Origin: Phytopythium helicoides
Taxonomy: Eukaryota; Oomycota; Peronosporomycetes; Pythiales; Pythiaceae
Length of the DNA stretch: 64,000 bases
Assembly: GCA_024867545.1 (NCBI GenBank)
Contig: JANFNE010000078.1
Span: 1 to 64,000 of the forward strand
Reading direction: 5' to 3'
Below the pieces are notes generated by a model. It ran no database searches and was not told where the DNA came from. It saw nothing but the letters and a program-made list of their open reading frames with translations. Positions 1 to 10,550 of the stretch are shown in pieces. A program made the position numbers and the translations under genes. Positions within the stretch are counted from its first letter, which is position 1. Every line of letters starts with the position of its first letter.

Positions 1-1572
1 GAAGTTCCAGAAAGCTACCGTCAAGCAATGTCTTCAACCGAAGCAGACAAATGGAAAGAAGCTGTGCGCAGTGAGCTTCGAGCACATTTCAAGAATCACA
101 CGTGGGATCTAGTTTACAGGCCGCCCGGAGCCAAAGTAATTGGTCACAAGTGGGTTTTTGCACTCAAGCGAGATGAGCAAGGCAATATCGTTCGGTATAA
201 AGCTCGTTTGGTGGCGTTTGGTTTCCTACAGACCTTTGGTGTGGACTATTCAGCAACCTATTCGCCAGTAGCAAGTCTCAACTCAGTACGTCTCTTTCTT
301 GCAGTTTGCTGTCAGCTCGGCTTTTATGTGAAGCAGTATGACGTCGAAACTGCGTTCCTTCATGGAGAGCTTGAAGAAGACGTGTACATGGTTCCACCAC
401 AAGGAATCAGAGTGGCTCAAGGCATGGTATGCAAGTTACGACGCAGTCTATACGGTCTAAAGCAAGCTGCAGCCGTTTGGCACAAGACAATCTGCTCAAC
501 TCTGACTTCAATGGGGTTCCAGCAATGTCAATCTGACTCTTGCATCTTCGTTCAGTTGGATCACAATGAGCCTGTCTTTATCGTTCTCTACGTGGATGAT
601 TTACTAGTTGGATGCGTCACTGAGCAATTAGCTGATAGCATTGCACATAGCCTCAATCGTCGATTCAGTCTCAAGGCACTTGGCGATGCGAGGTTCATTC
701 TGGGAATGGAAGTGCAATACTTCAGGACCAAGGGGGAGCTTCGTTTGGGCCAATCGCAATACATCACCCGACTACTCGATAGATTTGGCTTATCTGATGC
801 ATTTCCTGTTCGCAACCCAAATGTCATCGGCCAAGATCTCTATCCATCAGATGAGCATCGACCTCTTCAAGCAAAGAAGCCATACCGTGAACTTATTGGT
901 GCGCTTCTTTACGTTGCGAATGGAACCAGACCCGACATTTGTGTGCCTACAAGCATTTTATCTCAGTATCTTGAGAATCCCTGTGAGATGCATTGGCAAG
1001 CCGCAGTTCGTGTTCTCCGATACTTGAAAGGTACTGCGAATATGGTCATCAAGTACAAGCGCGGCAGTAAGCTAGATTTACTTGGCTACTCCGATGCGAA
1101 CTGGGGAGGTGACCTTTCAACAAGACGCTCCACGTCAGGTATACTTCTACTACTGAGCGGTGCATCTGTTGCTTTCAAAAGCAAGAAGCAGAGCTCTGTG
1201 GCTTTATCGACAGCTGAAGCGGAGTACGTTGCACTGGCCTCCATGACGCAGGAGGTGATTTGGGCTCGACAGTTGCTGCAAGAGATGTCGCTCAAGCTTG
1301 ACCAGCCCACTCGCATTCTAGTCGATAATCGTGCTGCCATCAGCATGGCATCAAACACCGGCTATAGTGCCAGAGCAAAACACATCGATCTCCGCGTGCA
1401 CTTCGTTCGAGATCACATCAAGTCAGGCAGCATCGAGCTACAGCACGTTCCGTCTGAACTACAACTAGCGGATTACATGACGAAGCCTTTGCCGACCCCG
1501 CAGTTCTCCAAGTTGGTGAAGCTCAGTGGACTTCATGACGACGAACAGCACGAGCAAGTTGAGGGGGAGTGA
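1..1572 (+). mobile_element. Ty1/copia retrotransposon, 3' part of pol (reverse transcriptase and RNase H)
   Basis: The reading frame is open from the first base of the window, so the element continues to the left. It encodes the copia-type reverse transcriptase: the palm block KARLVAFGF..GVDYSATYSPVA, the DVETAFLHGELEEDVYM segment and the catalytic YVDDLL near codon 195. RNase H follows, with GYSDANWGGD, STAEAEYVALA and a D of VDNRAA, then the ADYMTKPLP tail typical of copia polyproteins. No stop or frameshift interrupts about 520 codons, which suggests a young or recently active copy. Gag, protease and integrase would lie outside the window. Assignment to Ty1/copia rather than Ty3 rests on the domain order and the RVT_2-like motifs. 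Confidence 0.93.
1561..1569 (+). other. Polypurine tract and presumed start of the 3' LTR
   Basis: The purine run gagggggag ends directly before TGA, which is both the pol stop codon and a plausible LTR start (TG). This is the usual arrangement at the 3' end of copia elements, where the tract primes plus-strand synthesis. The far end of the LTR cannot be placed because the 5' copy is not in the window. Confidence 0.6.
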
Positions 1573-2670
1573 CGAGGTTGTACAGCATCAGCACCTCGAT
1601 TGTGGTGTGGACCACACAAGGGCAACTTGCTCTATGAGTGTTGGTAGCTGACCGAAGATTCGAGAACCGCTGAAGTGCAATCTCCGAGGTAAGTTCTAGA
1701 ACACAGAGTTCGTGGAGCATGCAGATAGTAACAGCAGAATCAATCCACTTTCCATTTTTCACCGTGAGAAACAAGTGAGCACCCGAAGCAGTTAGAGTCT
1801 CATGGATCTGTGCATCATTATGTTTACGAGTTGTTTGCAGAGCAGCTCCGTGTCCTTCTGGCAACAAGATGGGAATGATTCATGCTCAAACTCGCGCCTG
1901 GAGCACCTCCTTGGCTGTTGGGACATTTGAGAGAGCCTATCTCTTCGCAAAACGATGGAGTTCGTTGTTACCAGCCATGATACTGGCATCCTGTGCATTA
2001 TTGCTCGCGAAAAAAAAAACCAATGGTCTATATCTTTAGGTTTAAAATCTTTTTATATGAAAACCGGTTTTGTACTGGTAAAGCTAACAAGGAGTCTGAG
2101 TTTGGACTCGATGCTGCTGAGTGCCTGCATGGAATGAGTCACGTTATCGGGCTCTGCTCCGTCTCTCGAATTGGCTGATCAGTGGTATATGGCATTTCCT
2201 CCCACGCTATTCAGGGCATCGGCAACGTGTCGCATGAAAAAGAAGCTGGATCTGCCTCATCCTGTTGCCGAGAGCTTCATCTCGCCTAACGACCATGTGG
2301 ATCCTTATCAGCTTGTGCAGAGTCACAATCCTCGACGTATAATTGATCACATATATGCAGGAAAGCAACTCATGAGTTCTCGTCCACTTTTCATGAGAGT
2401 CCAGCTGCACTTGCTTTGGTCCATGAGAGATTGGATTGGATAGGAGTATGTATATACACGACGAACAACCCTTCCAAATTCTCGCTCGATGACAGTAACA
2501 CAACTGAGATGGGTTTGCAAGACAAATCATATCACTCAAATCTGTGACGAATGTTTCACGAATGCGATCGGACCCCTCGGCCAAATCATAAACCCCTCCC
2601 CGGCTCCAGCCGCCTCGGTCGCGGGTCGGAGGCACCAACTAACAGTTTTGCTGAGCGACGGCCTTCGTCG
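1573..2670. other. Intergenic: presumed LTR remainder and promoter region
   Basis: About 1.1 kb without a convincing gene. The left part should be the 3' LTR of the copia element. Open frames on both strands here are short, overlap one another and show no recognisable domain. A run of nine to ten A residues lies near 2010. Confidence 0.5.
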
Positions 2671-5193
2671 ATGTCCCGCAACGAGCAAATGGCGAGCGTA
2701 CCGCTCGAAACAACACGTGATTCCAACTCTACAAAACTAGCCGCAAGACCGTGGACGCACTGGGCGATCGCCATCCTGGTCATACAATTGTTCTACTTTG
2801 TCGGTCGCTGCTTCGCGATCAACGGACTCGTGAATCTTTACGGCGATGATCACGATGTGCACTCCAACAGCGTCAAGGCGGCTATCTTGGTGGTCGGTGT
2901 GGTCGAAGACTTTGTTTGCGCGCTCTACTTCGTTTTCTTTTTATGGGTCGGAGACGTCGTGCTGCGCATTTTTTCTCTTCCCAAGTGTGGGCTAACCATC
3001 CTCGTCAAGCCGCTGCGGTTCTTGTGGTACTTGTTCGTCTTCATCGTGTTCGCCGCACCGTTTGTGGCCGACATTCTGGTCATGCGGTTGCGCCAGTTCC
3101 GCTTCACGTTCAGTCTGATCACGATGGCGATCAAGGAGAAGGACAATGCTACGTCGGAGACCATATCATCTGATGAGTTGCGTGAAGGATATGTCGCGAT
3201 TGCTATGACTGTTTTTCCTGGGGTGATGTTTGCGCTTGTTGGTGCATGTTGGTTGGATTTGTATGCTTGGAATCCATTCTCCGTCTTCGAGTGTGGAAAA
3301 TGCGTCACCCATAACTACTCCGTGACCAAAAAGAACGACAAAGGCGGCACGGGGAATGAAAAAGATGTAATTATACAGCCTACACTGGTTCTAGAGGTCG
3401 AGAACGAACAACTTTGGCTCAGATCTTCAGGGAAGGATGCGGTACATCCAATAACTATCGATTCCAGTCAACGCACTTCAAGCTCTCAGAAAGTAAAACC
3501 TATTGAGAATGTTCAGCTTGAGCATACTTGTTGGAGAAATATTTTAGCCGCAACATACTTCGCGGTACTCTGCCTCATCATCTTCCCAATCATCGTATTG
3601 GAGATCGTCACACACTGCATCGCACCGATTATTGCCAACTCCGCACTCAACACAACCCTCAACGAACTCTATGGACAATTCACTGGCGCCAGCTTCATGC
3701 CAAACCTCGTCGACGGATCCATCGCCGCCGCCAAACTATACATCGACACGGACTCGGAAATCTTCCAACTCGTCAGCAATGACTCCCTATACAGAACCAC
3801 TCTCGGATTCAAGGGAGACCTAGCATTCAACGTCACCGTTGACAACGACGACCCGCCGAACGTACTCGTGCTCGTGGTCGAGTCGTTCCGATACCACGAC
3901 TCGCAGTACCTCGTCGCCAACAACACGTACTTGCTGAAAGACCAGAACATCACGGTGACGCCGAACTTCGATCGGTGGGCGAAACGCGGTGTGGCATTCC
4001 ACAACTTCTGGTCGAGTTGGCGCACGAGTCGGTCTGTGGAGAGTATTCTGTTTGGTCAGGTGCCGTACGACAGCGTGAGTGATTCTGGGACGACTGGTGG
4101 TCGTAAGGGTGTGAAGTTAGCGGGAATGCCTCAGTTGTTCACCTCGAAGGGGTACTCGACGAAGTTCACGACGGGGTGTATTTTGAATTACGATGGTTGG
4201 GACACTTTTTTTGGCGCGCATGGTTTCGATGAGGTGCTTGGTAATGACGATTTTCGCAAGTTGGCGGAGCGAGATTTGGGTATTTCTCCGAATGACTGGC
4301 TTCTTGTGAGTCAAGGAGGCAAGGCACGCGCGATGAGTCTCTGGGGAGTACATGATGATGTGGCTCTGCAACTGCTTGGTGGTATACTTGTGAATGAGAC
4401 TGCAGCTCAGCGAGAGCGTGTGGCGAAGGGTGAACCTAAGCGACCTCTCTTCATCAACCATTACACCATCTCCAGTCACACACCGTTCCAGGATCGACCT
4501 GAATGGTACGACAAGGCGACCAAACCAGACTTCTCTGCTCTGTATGAAGGCGAAGAGTACGCTGCCGACATCAAAAACTATCTCGAGATGCGATACTTCA
4601 CGGATATGGCGATCGGCAAGTTCTTGGACGACATGGAGGAGAAGGGTGTGCTGAACGACACGATCGTTTTGATCGTGGGTGATCATGGCCAAGGACCAGA
4701 GAACGGTCTGGATGTTCCTGAGTCGCGCGAGTTATCGGCGACACGAGTTGCAGCGACATTGATTGCCGAGGGACGATTGGGCAAGTATGCTGGCATGATG
4801 GTGACTGACGTCGCCGAGCAGTATGACTTTCTGAATACGTTGGCGGACATTGTTGGTGTTCCTGAGGGCGGGTTCGAGCAAGACGGTGTCGGTCGATCTT
4901 TGAAACGCGCAGCGGTGACAGAGCAGCAGAAGCAGCGGGTTGTGTACAGCAACAATCCGTCTCGCAAGTTGTCTGTTGTGCGTGGTAACGAGCGTCTCGA
5001 GTTCGACGCGGCGTCGACCGCGATGGCTCTGCACAATGCTGAGACGGATCACGATTTGAAGCACGATCTGTTTCCTGCATTGAGCGATAGCGAGAAACGT
5101 AAGTGGCGGAAGCTGAGCGACCGAGGTCGTTGGCTGGACGGGTACTACAAGAAGCGTTGGGACGAGAAGTGTCTTCTTGCTGTAAATTGCTGA
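2671..5193 (+). CDS. LTA synthase-like membrane phosphotransferase (sulfatase/alkaline phosphatase superfamily)
   Basis: A single-exon gene of 840 residues if started at the ATG at 2671; an in-frame ATG exists at 2551, but the residues it adds are low in conservation cues. The N-terminal half has about six hydrophobic segments broken by a polar cytoplasmic loop (about 210-280). The extracytoplasmic catalytic domain starts near residue 395 with NVLVLVVESFR. It carries a candidate nucleophile Thr near 452 in SWRTSRSVES, a His in ISSHTPF near 601 and a metal-binding GDHG near 670. This matches the lipoteichoic acid synthase/phosphoglycerol transferase branch, whose bacterial members move glycerol-phosphate from lipid to polymer. 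The substrate in a eukaryote is unknown. Membrane location is inferred from the hydrophobic segments. Confidence 0.82.
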   Translation: MSRNEQMASVPLETTRDSNSTKLAARPWTHWAIAILVIQLFYFVGRCFAINGLVNLYGDDHDVHSNSVKAAILVVGVVEDFVCALYFVFFLWVGDVVLRIFSLPKCGLTILVKPLRFLWYLFVFIVFAAPFVADILVMRLRQFRFTFSLITMAIKEKDNATSETISSDELREGYVAIAMTVFPGVMFALVGACWLDLYAWNPFSVFECGKCVTHNYSVTKKNDKGGTGNEKDVIIQPTLVLEVENEQLWLRSSGKDAVHPITIDSSQRTSSSQKVKPIENVQLEHTCWRNILAATYFAVLCLIIFPIIVLEIVTHCIAPIIANSALNTTLNELYGQFTGASFMPNLVDGSIAAAKLYIDTDSEIFQLVSNDSLYRTTLGFKGDLAFNVTVDNDDPPNVLVLVVESFRYHDSQYLVANNTYLLKDQNITVTPNFDRWAKRGVAFHNFWSSWRTSRSVESILFGQVPYDSVSDSGTTGGRKGVKLAGMPQLFTSKGYSTKFTTGCILNYDGWDTFFGAHGFDEVLGNDDFRKLAERDLGISPNDWLLVSQGGKARAMSLWGVHDDVALQLLGGILVNETAAQRERVAKGEPKRPLFINHYTISSHTPFQDRPEWYDKATKPDFSALYEGEEYAADIKNYLEMRYFTDMAIGKFLDDMEEKGVLNDTIVLIVGDHGQGPENGLDVPESRELSATRVAATLIAEGRLGKYAGMMVTDVAEQYDFLNTLADIVGVPEGGFEQDGVGRSLKRAAVTEQQKQRVVYSNNPSRKLSVVRGNERLEFDAASTAMALHNAETDHDLKHDLFPALSDSEKRKWRKLSDRGRWLDGYYKKRWDEKCLLAVNC

Positions 5194-5256
5194 CCAAATC
5201 CCACTTCAACTTGAAACCGTCAGGCATTGCGACTAGTCAAATTTTAACTCGTAATA

Positions 5257-5280
5257 ATGACTATAGAATTGTATAGTCAT
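5257..5280. repeat. AT-rich 9-bp perfect inverted repeat
   Basis: atgactata and tatagtcat are separated by six bases, 63 bases after the stop of the LTA-synthase-like gene. It may shape the 3' end of that transcript, but nothing else supports a function. Confidence 0.4.
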
Positions 5281-5383
5281 CTAATGACCTCAGTCCTGCT
5301 GGTCAAAACACGCACGGAACGTTGAGAAACACGCACGACGGCTCCCATCCTCAGCCGCTGTTCCTTCCCCCTCCGCTATCGCC

Positions 5384-7054
5384 ATGGGCCGCACGAGCTC
5401 CGAGCACTCGGCGCTGCTGCCGCCTGCGTTTTCGCCACTTGATGGAGCTGCTGGGTCTTATGACGGGCGTTTGAATGACAAGCAAGCACCTTTGGCATCG
5501 TGAGTGATTGTCTGGTGGGTGCGCGGCTGGCATTGGGCTGAGTTTCTTGATGCAGAGATGCCAAGACGTTCGTGAACGCGGTGGTGGCGTTCCTAGGCAC
5601 CGGCGTGCTGGGTTTCTCGAGCGCATTCATGAAAGCTGGAATTGCGGTGGGGAATTTCGATTTTCCATGGATGGTGTCAGGAGCTGACGGGTGAAATGCA
5701 GCTTGGGCTCGTGCTGGTGATCGCAGTTGGCGCGTTGAGCGGCTATTGCATGCTCCTGCTTGTCGACTGCAAGTATTTATTGCAGAAACGTGGGGTTCAT
5801 GTCGCCACCTACGGGGACATTGGGCACCATGCGCTCGGGCCATCGGGGCAGCGTCTGGTCGAAGTCGCGCTTGTCCTCGCGCAAGCAGGCTTTGGCGTCG
5901 GATGTACGTCAAATTGGGATATTTGATGAGCGCATTGCGATGCTGACTTGCAACTGCACTGTGCTGCAGTCCTGATCTTCATTGCTGCCAATGTGCACTC
6001 GTACTTCGGATTGTCCCGCGAGGCTGTGATCGCGTTCTGTACGCCCTTCCTTGTTGGCTTCGCGATGATCAAGCACGTGAACCAGCTTGCGTACGTCGCG
6101 ATGGCAGCGTCAGCAATGAATCTGTGCGGCCTAACGGTCGTGTACATTACCGATATGACACTTATTTCGACTGCTGCTCATGATGAGGCGAGTAATGATT
6201 CGCAGCAACCACTGCTCGACCTCAATTGGGTTGGATCTCTCGCATACGCACCGTTCTTCTTCGGAGTGGCAACCTATTGCTTCTCCGGAATCGGAATGGT
6301 GCTGCCATTGGAGAATTCGATGCGCCACAAGAGTCACTTCAGTACAATCCTAACATCAGTTGTGGTGCTTGTTGGGTTCATCTATGCGAGCTTTGGTATT
6401 TGCGGATATCTGGCTTTTGGATCGACGACGCAAGACGTGCTGCTCTTGAATCTCCGAGGCCTCACATCGCTTGCGTCAGCAGTGGACATTTTGTTCTGCG
6501 CGTCGGTCTTTTTCGGTTACCCCATCATGCTCTTTCCAGTTTTTGACGCCCTCCAGAGCAAGATTACAGGGGATCCAGCGATCGAACGTGGTCGTTGGGG
6601 AAATGAGGTAAGCGCGAGCTCGATATCATTACCATAAGCCTTCTTACACTCCCGTTGTTGTAGCTTCGGATTTCATTATTTCGGGCATCAGTTGTTGGTG
6701 TGACGGCAGTCATCGCTGCAGCCATTCCAAGTGAGTTACTGCTTGATCAAGTAAACCCAGCAAGTTAGCGAAGTTCACTGACACAGGATGTCATGTTTTT
6801 GACCAGACTTTGCGCCGTTCATCTCGTTTGTCGGATCGACATGTTGCTCACTTCTCGGGTTTGTTCTTCCGGTTGTGTTTTATCTTCGATTGTCATCGGA
6901 CGCGGCCCCGACGTTGAGCACGCAGGTCCCCCTCTCTCCTTCTCCGACTCAACCTCTAACAGCATCTCGGCGTCGATTCCTTCACGGGGTCATGCTATTT
7001 GGTATCCTTGCCCTCGTCGCCGGGGTGGGGAATGCTGCCAAGGATTTGGTCTAA
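5384..7054 (+). CDS. Amino acid/auxin permease family (AAAP) transporter, copy 1
   Basis: Six exons: 5384-5499, 5556-5646, 5702-5903, 5970-6607, 6664-6730 and 6807-7054. All junctions are GT-AG and in phase, giving 453 residues. The protein has a short polar N-terminus, then the AAAP signature FLGTGVLGFSSAFMKAG, which begins the first helix. Later helices include CMLLLVDCKYLL, a region ending GMVLPLENSM, and FASFGICGYLAFG-like sequence. The fold predicts 10-11 membrane helices and proton-coupled uptake of amino acids at the plasma membrane or vacuole. It is a paralogue of the gene at 10551-12232: exons 2 and 3 are 91 and 202 nt in both, and the splice phases match. This copy has one extra intron, after WGNE. 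Substrate cannot be told from sequence. Confidence 0.88.
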
Positions 7055-7158
7055 TTTGCTCGGCATGAGCAAGAATTATCACAATCAAATCAAGTAACTC
7101 AAGTCTATCTGCGCCAGTTGCGCATGCATCTTCATTCTATCATCTCAATCTCTTTCCT

Positions 7159-9582
7159 CTAGTTATCGCCACCAGATGGAGGCGCAGCGAATGCCGATGG
7201 ACTTGTGCGTACAACCAAACGGTCGCGAGTTGCCGCGTCTACCTCAAGGTACTTGAGAAACTGCATGCCAAACGAACCCTCACCCTGCGTCTTGGAGCGT
7301 AATAGTGTCGCGTAGCCCACCATGTGAACCAGAGGTACGTGTGCATGAACAACCGAGCGACCAGCGCGTGCAACTTGTACGTCATCGCTATCCCCCGATC
7401 CGTTGAGGGCAGCGCCAACCTCTTGAATATGGGCTCGACGCTGAGAAGTCAAGTCCGACAGCACATCGCCAACACAGCGATCAGGGGCACGCACTTCAAG
7501 CTTCATCATCGGCTCGAGCACAACTGGCGACGCATCGCGAAGAGCCTGCTTGAAAGCGAGCGCGGCTGCCACGCGGAATGCATTCGCATTTGAATCGGTG
7601 TCCCATTCGCAATCGTTCTCGTCAACCGTGACCTTGACGTACGCCACGCGATTTGGCGTGAGGACACCTCGACTCATCGCAGAGCGCAGTCCTTCTTCAA
7701 TTGCGAGTGCAAAAGCATGGGGCATCTTCTTTGTTCCAAGATTCTTCCACTCAACGATGTTGTTGATGGCGGTTTCGCCATCGTCCTCATCGGCATTCGG
7801 TACTTCTACGCCTTCTTGGTCCAAGAGAGGCTCCAAGTTCAGCGTGAGCTTGGCGAACTGACGATCCGTACCGAGCACCATGTCGTGAGTGTATGGCTCA
7901 CAGACCTTCATCGAGGCACTTTCAAGATATGCAACTCGCATAGCTCCAATCATAGGATCGAGTTTATACTCAGTTCGAAGCCTCTCCTTGATAATGTCGA
8001 GGTGGAGCTCGCCCATACCTGACATCAACGTCTGACCTGTCTCCTCGTCCACAGTCACGACGAAGCTTGGATCCTCGCGCTGAAGATGGAACAACGCGTC
8101 GTCCAGATCCTTCTGCTTGGCCGATGATTCGGACTCAATAGAACATGTGAACACTGGCTTTGGAACTTGCACACCTGGTAAAAGGATATACTCGTTCGCA
8201 TGGTGATCCTTCGACGCAATAATTGTATCGCCTGTAAACGTGTTCTTGAGTCCGACTGCTGCACCAATATTGCCTGCCGAAATCTCAGCGACCTCATCCG
8301 AGTCATCGGCTGCCACTAACATAAGACGAGTTATTCGCTCCTTCTGCTGGCGGCTAGTGTTGAACAGCTGAGACTTCGCGTGAAGCACTCCTGAGTATAC
8401 ACGAAAAAACACGACAAGCCCACGCTGACGGTCGTGCTTGACCTTGAACGCAAGTGCGACCAGTGGCTCATCTGGTGACGCATTGCGCCGCACCACTGTA
8501 TGCGTAGCTTCATGAGTGCCCGATTTTTTGCTCGTCTTGACAAGATGCGCTTCGAACGGCGACAGATCCAGCGGTGATGGCAGATAGTCGATGACAGCAT
8601 CCAGAAGAGGCTGCACACCCTTATTCTTAAGTGCACTACCGCACAGAGTCACGACTGCCTCGCGGCTGTGCTTGATCGTGATACGGCGCAGTGCAGCCTT
8701 CAGCGTCTCGTCGTCAACAGGCTCCTCCATGAGGAACAGCTCGCCCAGCTCGTCATCAAAGTTGGACGCACGCTCAATGAGCTCTTGCCGCGCCTTGGAA
8801 GCGATCTCGTACAGTTCTCCCATCTTGCTGTTGCTGCTGCCAGGCATGATGGGCAGGTGCTGCACCTCCTTGCCCTCCTTGTCCATCCACCGCACGAGCT
8901 TCATGTTCACAACGTCCAGCACGCCATCAAAGTCCGCTTCTTCACCCACTGGCACCTGAATCCTCAGCGTCTGCACATGGAACCTCGCCTCGATGGACTC
9001 GCACGACCGGTCGAAGCTGGCACCCTCGCGGTCCAGCTTGTTGACGAACGCGATGCGAGGCACGCGGTAGCGATCGGCCTGCTCCCACACCGTCTCGGTC
9101 TGCGCCTCGACGCCAGCCACGCCGTCCAGCACAGCCACCGCTCCGTCCAGCACCCGCACGGCGCGCTCGACCTCGACCGTGAAGTCGACGTGGCCTGGCG
9201 TGTCGATGAGGTTCACGTGGTGGTCTCTCCACGGGAAGCTGATGGCCGCCGCGCCGATCGTGATGCCGCGCTCGCGCTCCTGCGGCATGAAGTCCATGGT
9301 GGCGTCTCCGTCGTGCACCTCGCCCATGCGCGTGATGGCGCCGGAGTAGAACAGCATGCGCTCGGTCGTCGTCGTCTTGCCGGCGTCAATGTGCGCCAGG
9401 ATGCCAATGTTGCGGATGCGCTCCAGCTCGACGCCCTGGCTCGCCGCAGCTGAAAATTGGGCACACGGGGCAACTTGAGACGGCGCACACAGCGCTGGGC
9501 GTCGCGCGGGCCCCAGCAGCGTCCATGGCGCACGCAGCGGCCGCCGGAAGCGCAGCATGCGCGCCGCCATCTTGGGAGCCAC
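7159..9582 (-). CDS. GFM2: Mitochondrial elongation factor G2 (ribosome-recycling GTPase)
   Basis: Intronless, 807 residues. The first 45 or so residues are rich in Arg and Ala and lack acids, as expected for a mitochondrial presequence. The GTPase domain follows, with P-loop AHIDAGKT at 63-70, ERERGIT switch sequence near 102-108, DTPGH at 127-131 and NKLD at 181-184. Domains II to V reach the C-terminus. The sequences around the P-loop (GDVDDGD-like then DFMAQERERGIT-like) resemble the EF-G2/RRF2mt branch more than EF-G1, so a role in splitting mitochondrial ribosomes with recycling factor is more likely than translocation. It is divergently arranged with the TatA/B-like gene, about 100 bases apart, so the two may share a promoter region. 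Its 3' end faces the AAAP gene. Confidence 0.88.
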   Translation of the reverse strand: MAPKMAARMLRFRRPLRAPWTLLGPARRPALCAPSQVAPCAQFSAAASQGVELERIRNIGILAHIDAGKTTTTERMLFYSGAITRMGEVHDGDATMDFMPQERERGITIGAAAISFPWRDHHVNLIDTPGHVDFTVEVERAVRVLDGAVAVLDGVAGVEAQTETVWEQADRYRVPRIAFVNKLDREGASFDRSCESIEARFHVQTLRIQVPVGEEADFDGVLDVVNMKLVRWMDKEGKEVQHLPIMPGSSNSKMGELYEIASKARQELIERASNFDDELGELFLMEEPVDDETLKAALRRITIKHSREAVVTLCGSALKNKGVQPLLDAVIDYLPSPLDLSPFEAHLVKTSKKSGTHEATHTVVRRNASPDEPLVALAFKVKHDRQRGLVVFFRVYSGVLHAKSQLFNTSRQQKERITRLMLVAADDSDEVAEISAGNIGAAVGLKNTFTGDTIIASKDHHANEYILLPGVQVPKPVFTCSIESESSAKQKDLDDALFHLQREDPSFVVTVDEETGQTLMSGMGELHLDIIKERLRTEYKLDPMIGAMRVAYLESASMKVCEPYTHDMVLGTDRQFAKLTLNLEPLLDQEGVEVPNADEDDGETAINNIVEWKNLGTKKMPHAFALAIEEGLRSAMSRGVLTPNRVAYVKVTVDENDCEWDTDSNANAFRVAAALAFKQALRDASPVVLEPMMKLEVRAPDRCVGDVLSDLTSQRRAHIQEVGAALNGSGDSDDVQVARAGRSVVHAHVPLVHMVGYATLLRSKTQGEGSFGMQFLKYLEVDAATRDRLVVRTSPSAFAAPPSGGDN

Positions 9583-9684
9583 TCGCTTGCTGCTTTTTGC
9601 TGGGTGGTGAGGAAAGGGTTACGTTTCGAGTACCCCATAGTTCCCGTCATATATTGCCGAGAAAGGACGTCGAGGAAGGGCAAC

Positions 9685-10376
9685 ATGGTGAGCTGGGGGG
9701 AGATCCTGGTGACGGTGACGGCCGCTGGGTATCTGCTGGGGCGAAAGGAGCTGCCCAAGCTCGCGCACTTTGGCGGGACGTACGTGGGGCGGTCGGTGGG
9801 CGCCATCATCCGCGCCAAGAAGGAGTTCTTCGACGCCACCAAGGACTCGGACCTGGTCAAGCTGCAGCGCGAGTTCCAGCGCGGGATTGAGGAGCTCAAC
9901 GAGATCCGCTCCGAGCTCACGACCGTCGGAAGCATGCAGCGCCCCATGCAGCCCTCTGGCGCCGTTGAGGAGGTCAAGACCGGGCTCGTGGCGGCCGCCA
10001 GCGCGGCGTCTCCGTCTTTCCAAGGTGTTGATGCCGCTCAAGTGCCCAAGGCGACCCCGCTGCCGGCTGGAGCGCGCTCGAGCGTCTCGCTAGCGTCCGA
10101 TTACGAGGGGCTGGAAGGTGGGAGTGTTGATGGTGGTTGCTGCTTTTGGTGGAGGTGGCGCTCATAGTGCTGCTTGCTTGTTGCTTAGCAGATGATGGAG
10201 GAGAGCGGACGGAAGCTGCGACCTTGGCTATCGCGGAGCTCAAGCTTGCCAGACAGGGCAAATACACGACCCGCATTGAGAGTTTGGAGGGAGGAGCCGA
10301 CTATGTGTCGGCGAGCATCATGGACAGCTTGTTGCTGAAGAAGCAGTCAGAAGCCGGGAAGCCCAAGAAGTCGTGA
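9685..10376 (+). CDS. TatA/TatB-like protein, probably mitochondrial
   Basis: Two exons, 9685-10117 and about 10189-10376 (a second in-phase acceptor lies three bases further on), giving about 206 residues. The N-terminus has the TatA/B plan. A short hydrophobic helix (residues 5-18, GEILVTVTAAGYLLG) is followed by a hinge and amphipathic helix with the hallmark G-x-K-E-LPKLAHFGG, then a charged helix (RAKKEFFDATKDSDLVKLQ). The middle is Ala/Pro/Ser-rich and the C-terminus basic. Bacterial TatA/B forms the pore or receptor of the twin-arginine translocase with TatC. Oomycete mitochondrial genomes are known to carry a tatC-like gene (ymf16), so this nuclear gene could supply the missing partner. 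Lack of a cleavable presequence fits an inner-membrane anchored protein. The similarity is short, so the call is moderate. Confidence 0.68.
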
Positions 10377-10550
10377 TTGGTGTAATGCTTGTATAGATTG
10401 CTGGGACTAGACTCGTTTGACCAATGCTTGTGGGTAGCTAGGAGCGCTATGACACAGGCCGTGGAGATTCTCGCGCAACATGTATTCGTCTTGCCATTCT
10501 AACGCACATCGATGTATCTCGTTGTCTAACGCACACGCCATGGGGGAAGC

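Noticed and set aside
8668..9453. 261-codon plus-strand frame over EF-G2
   Set aside because: Antisense shadow of the GTPase domain.
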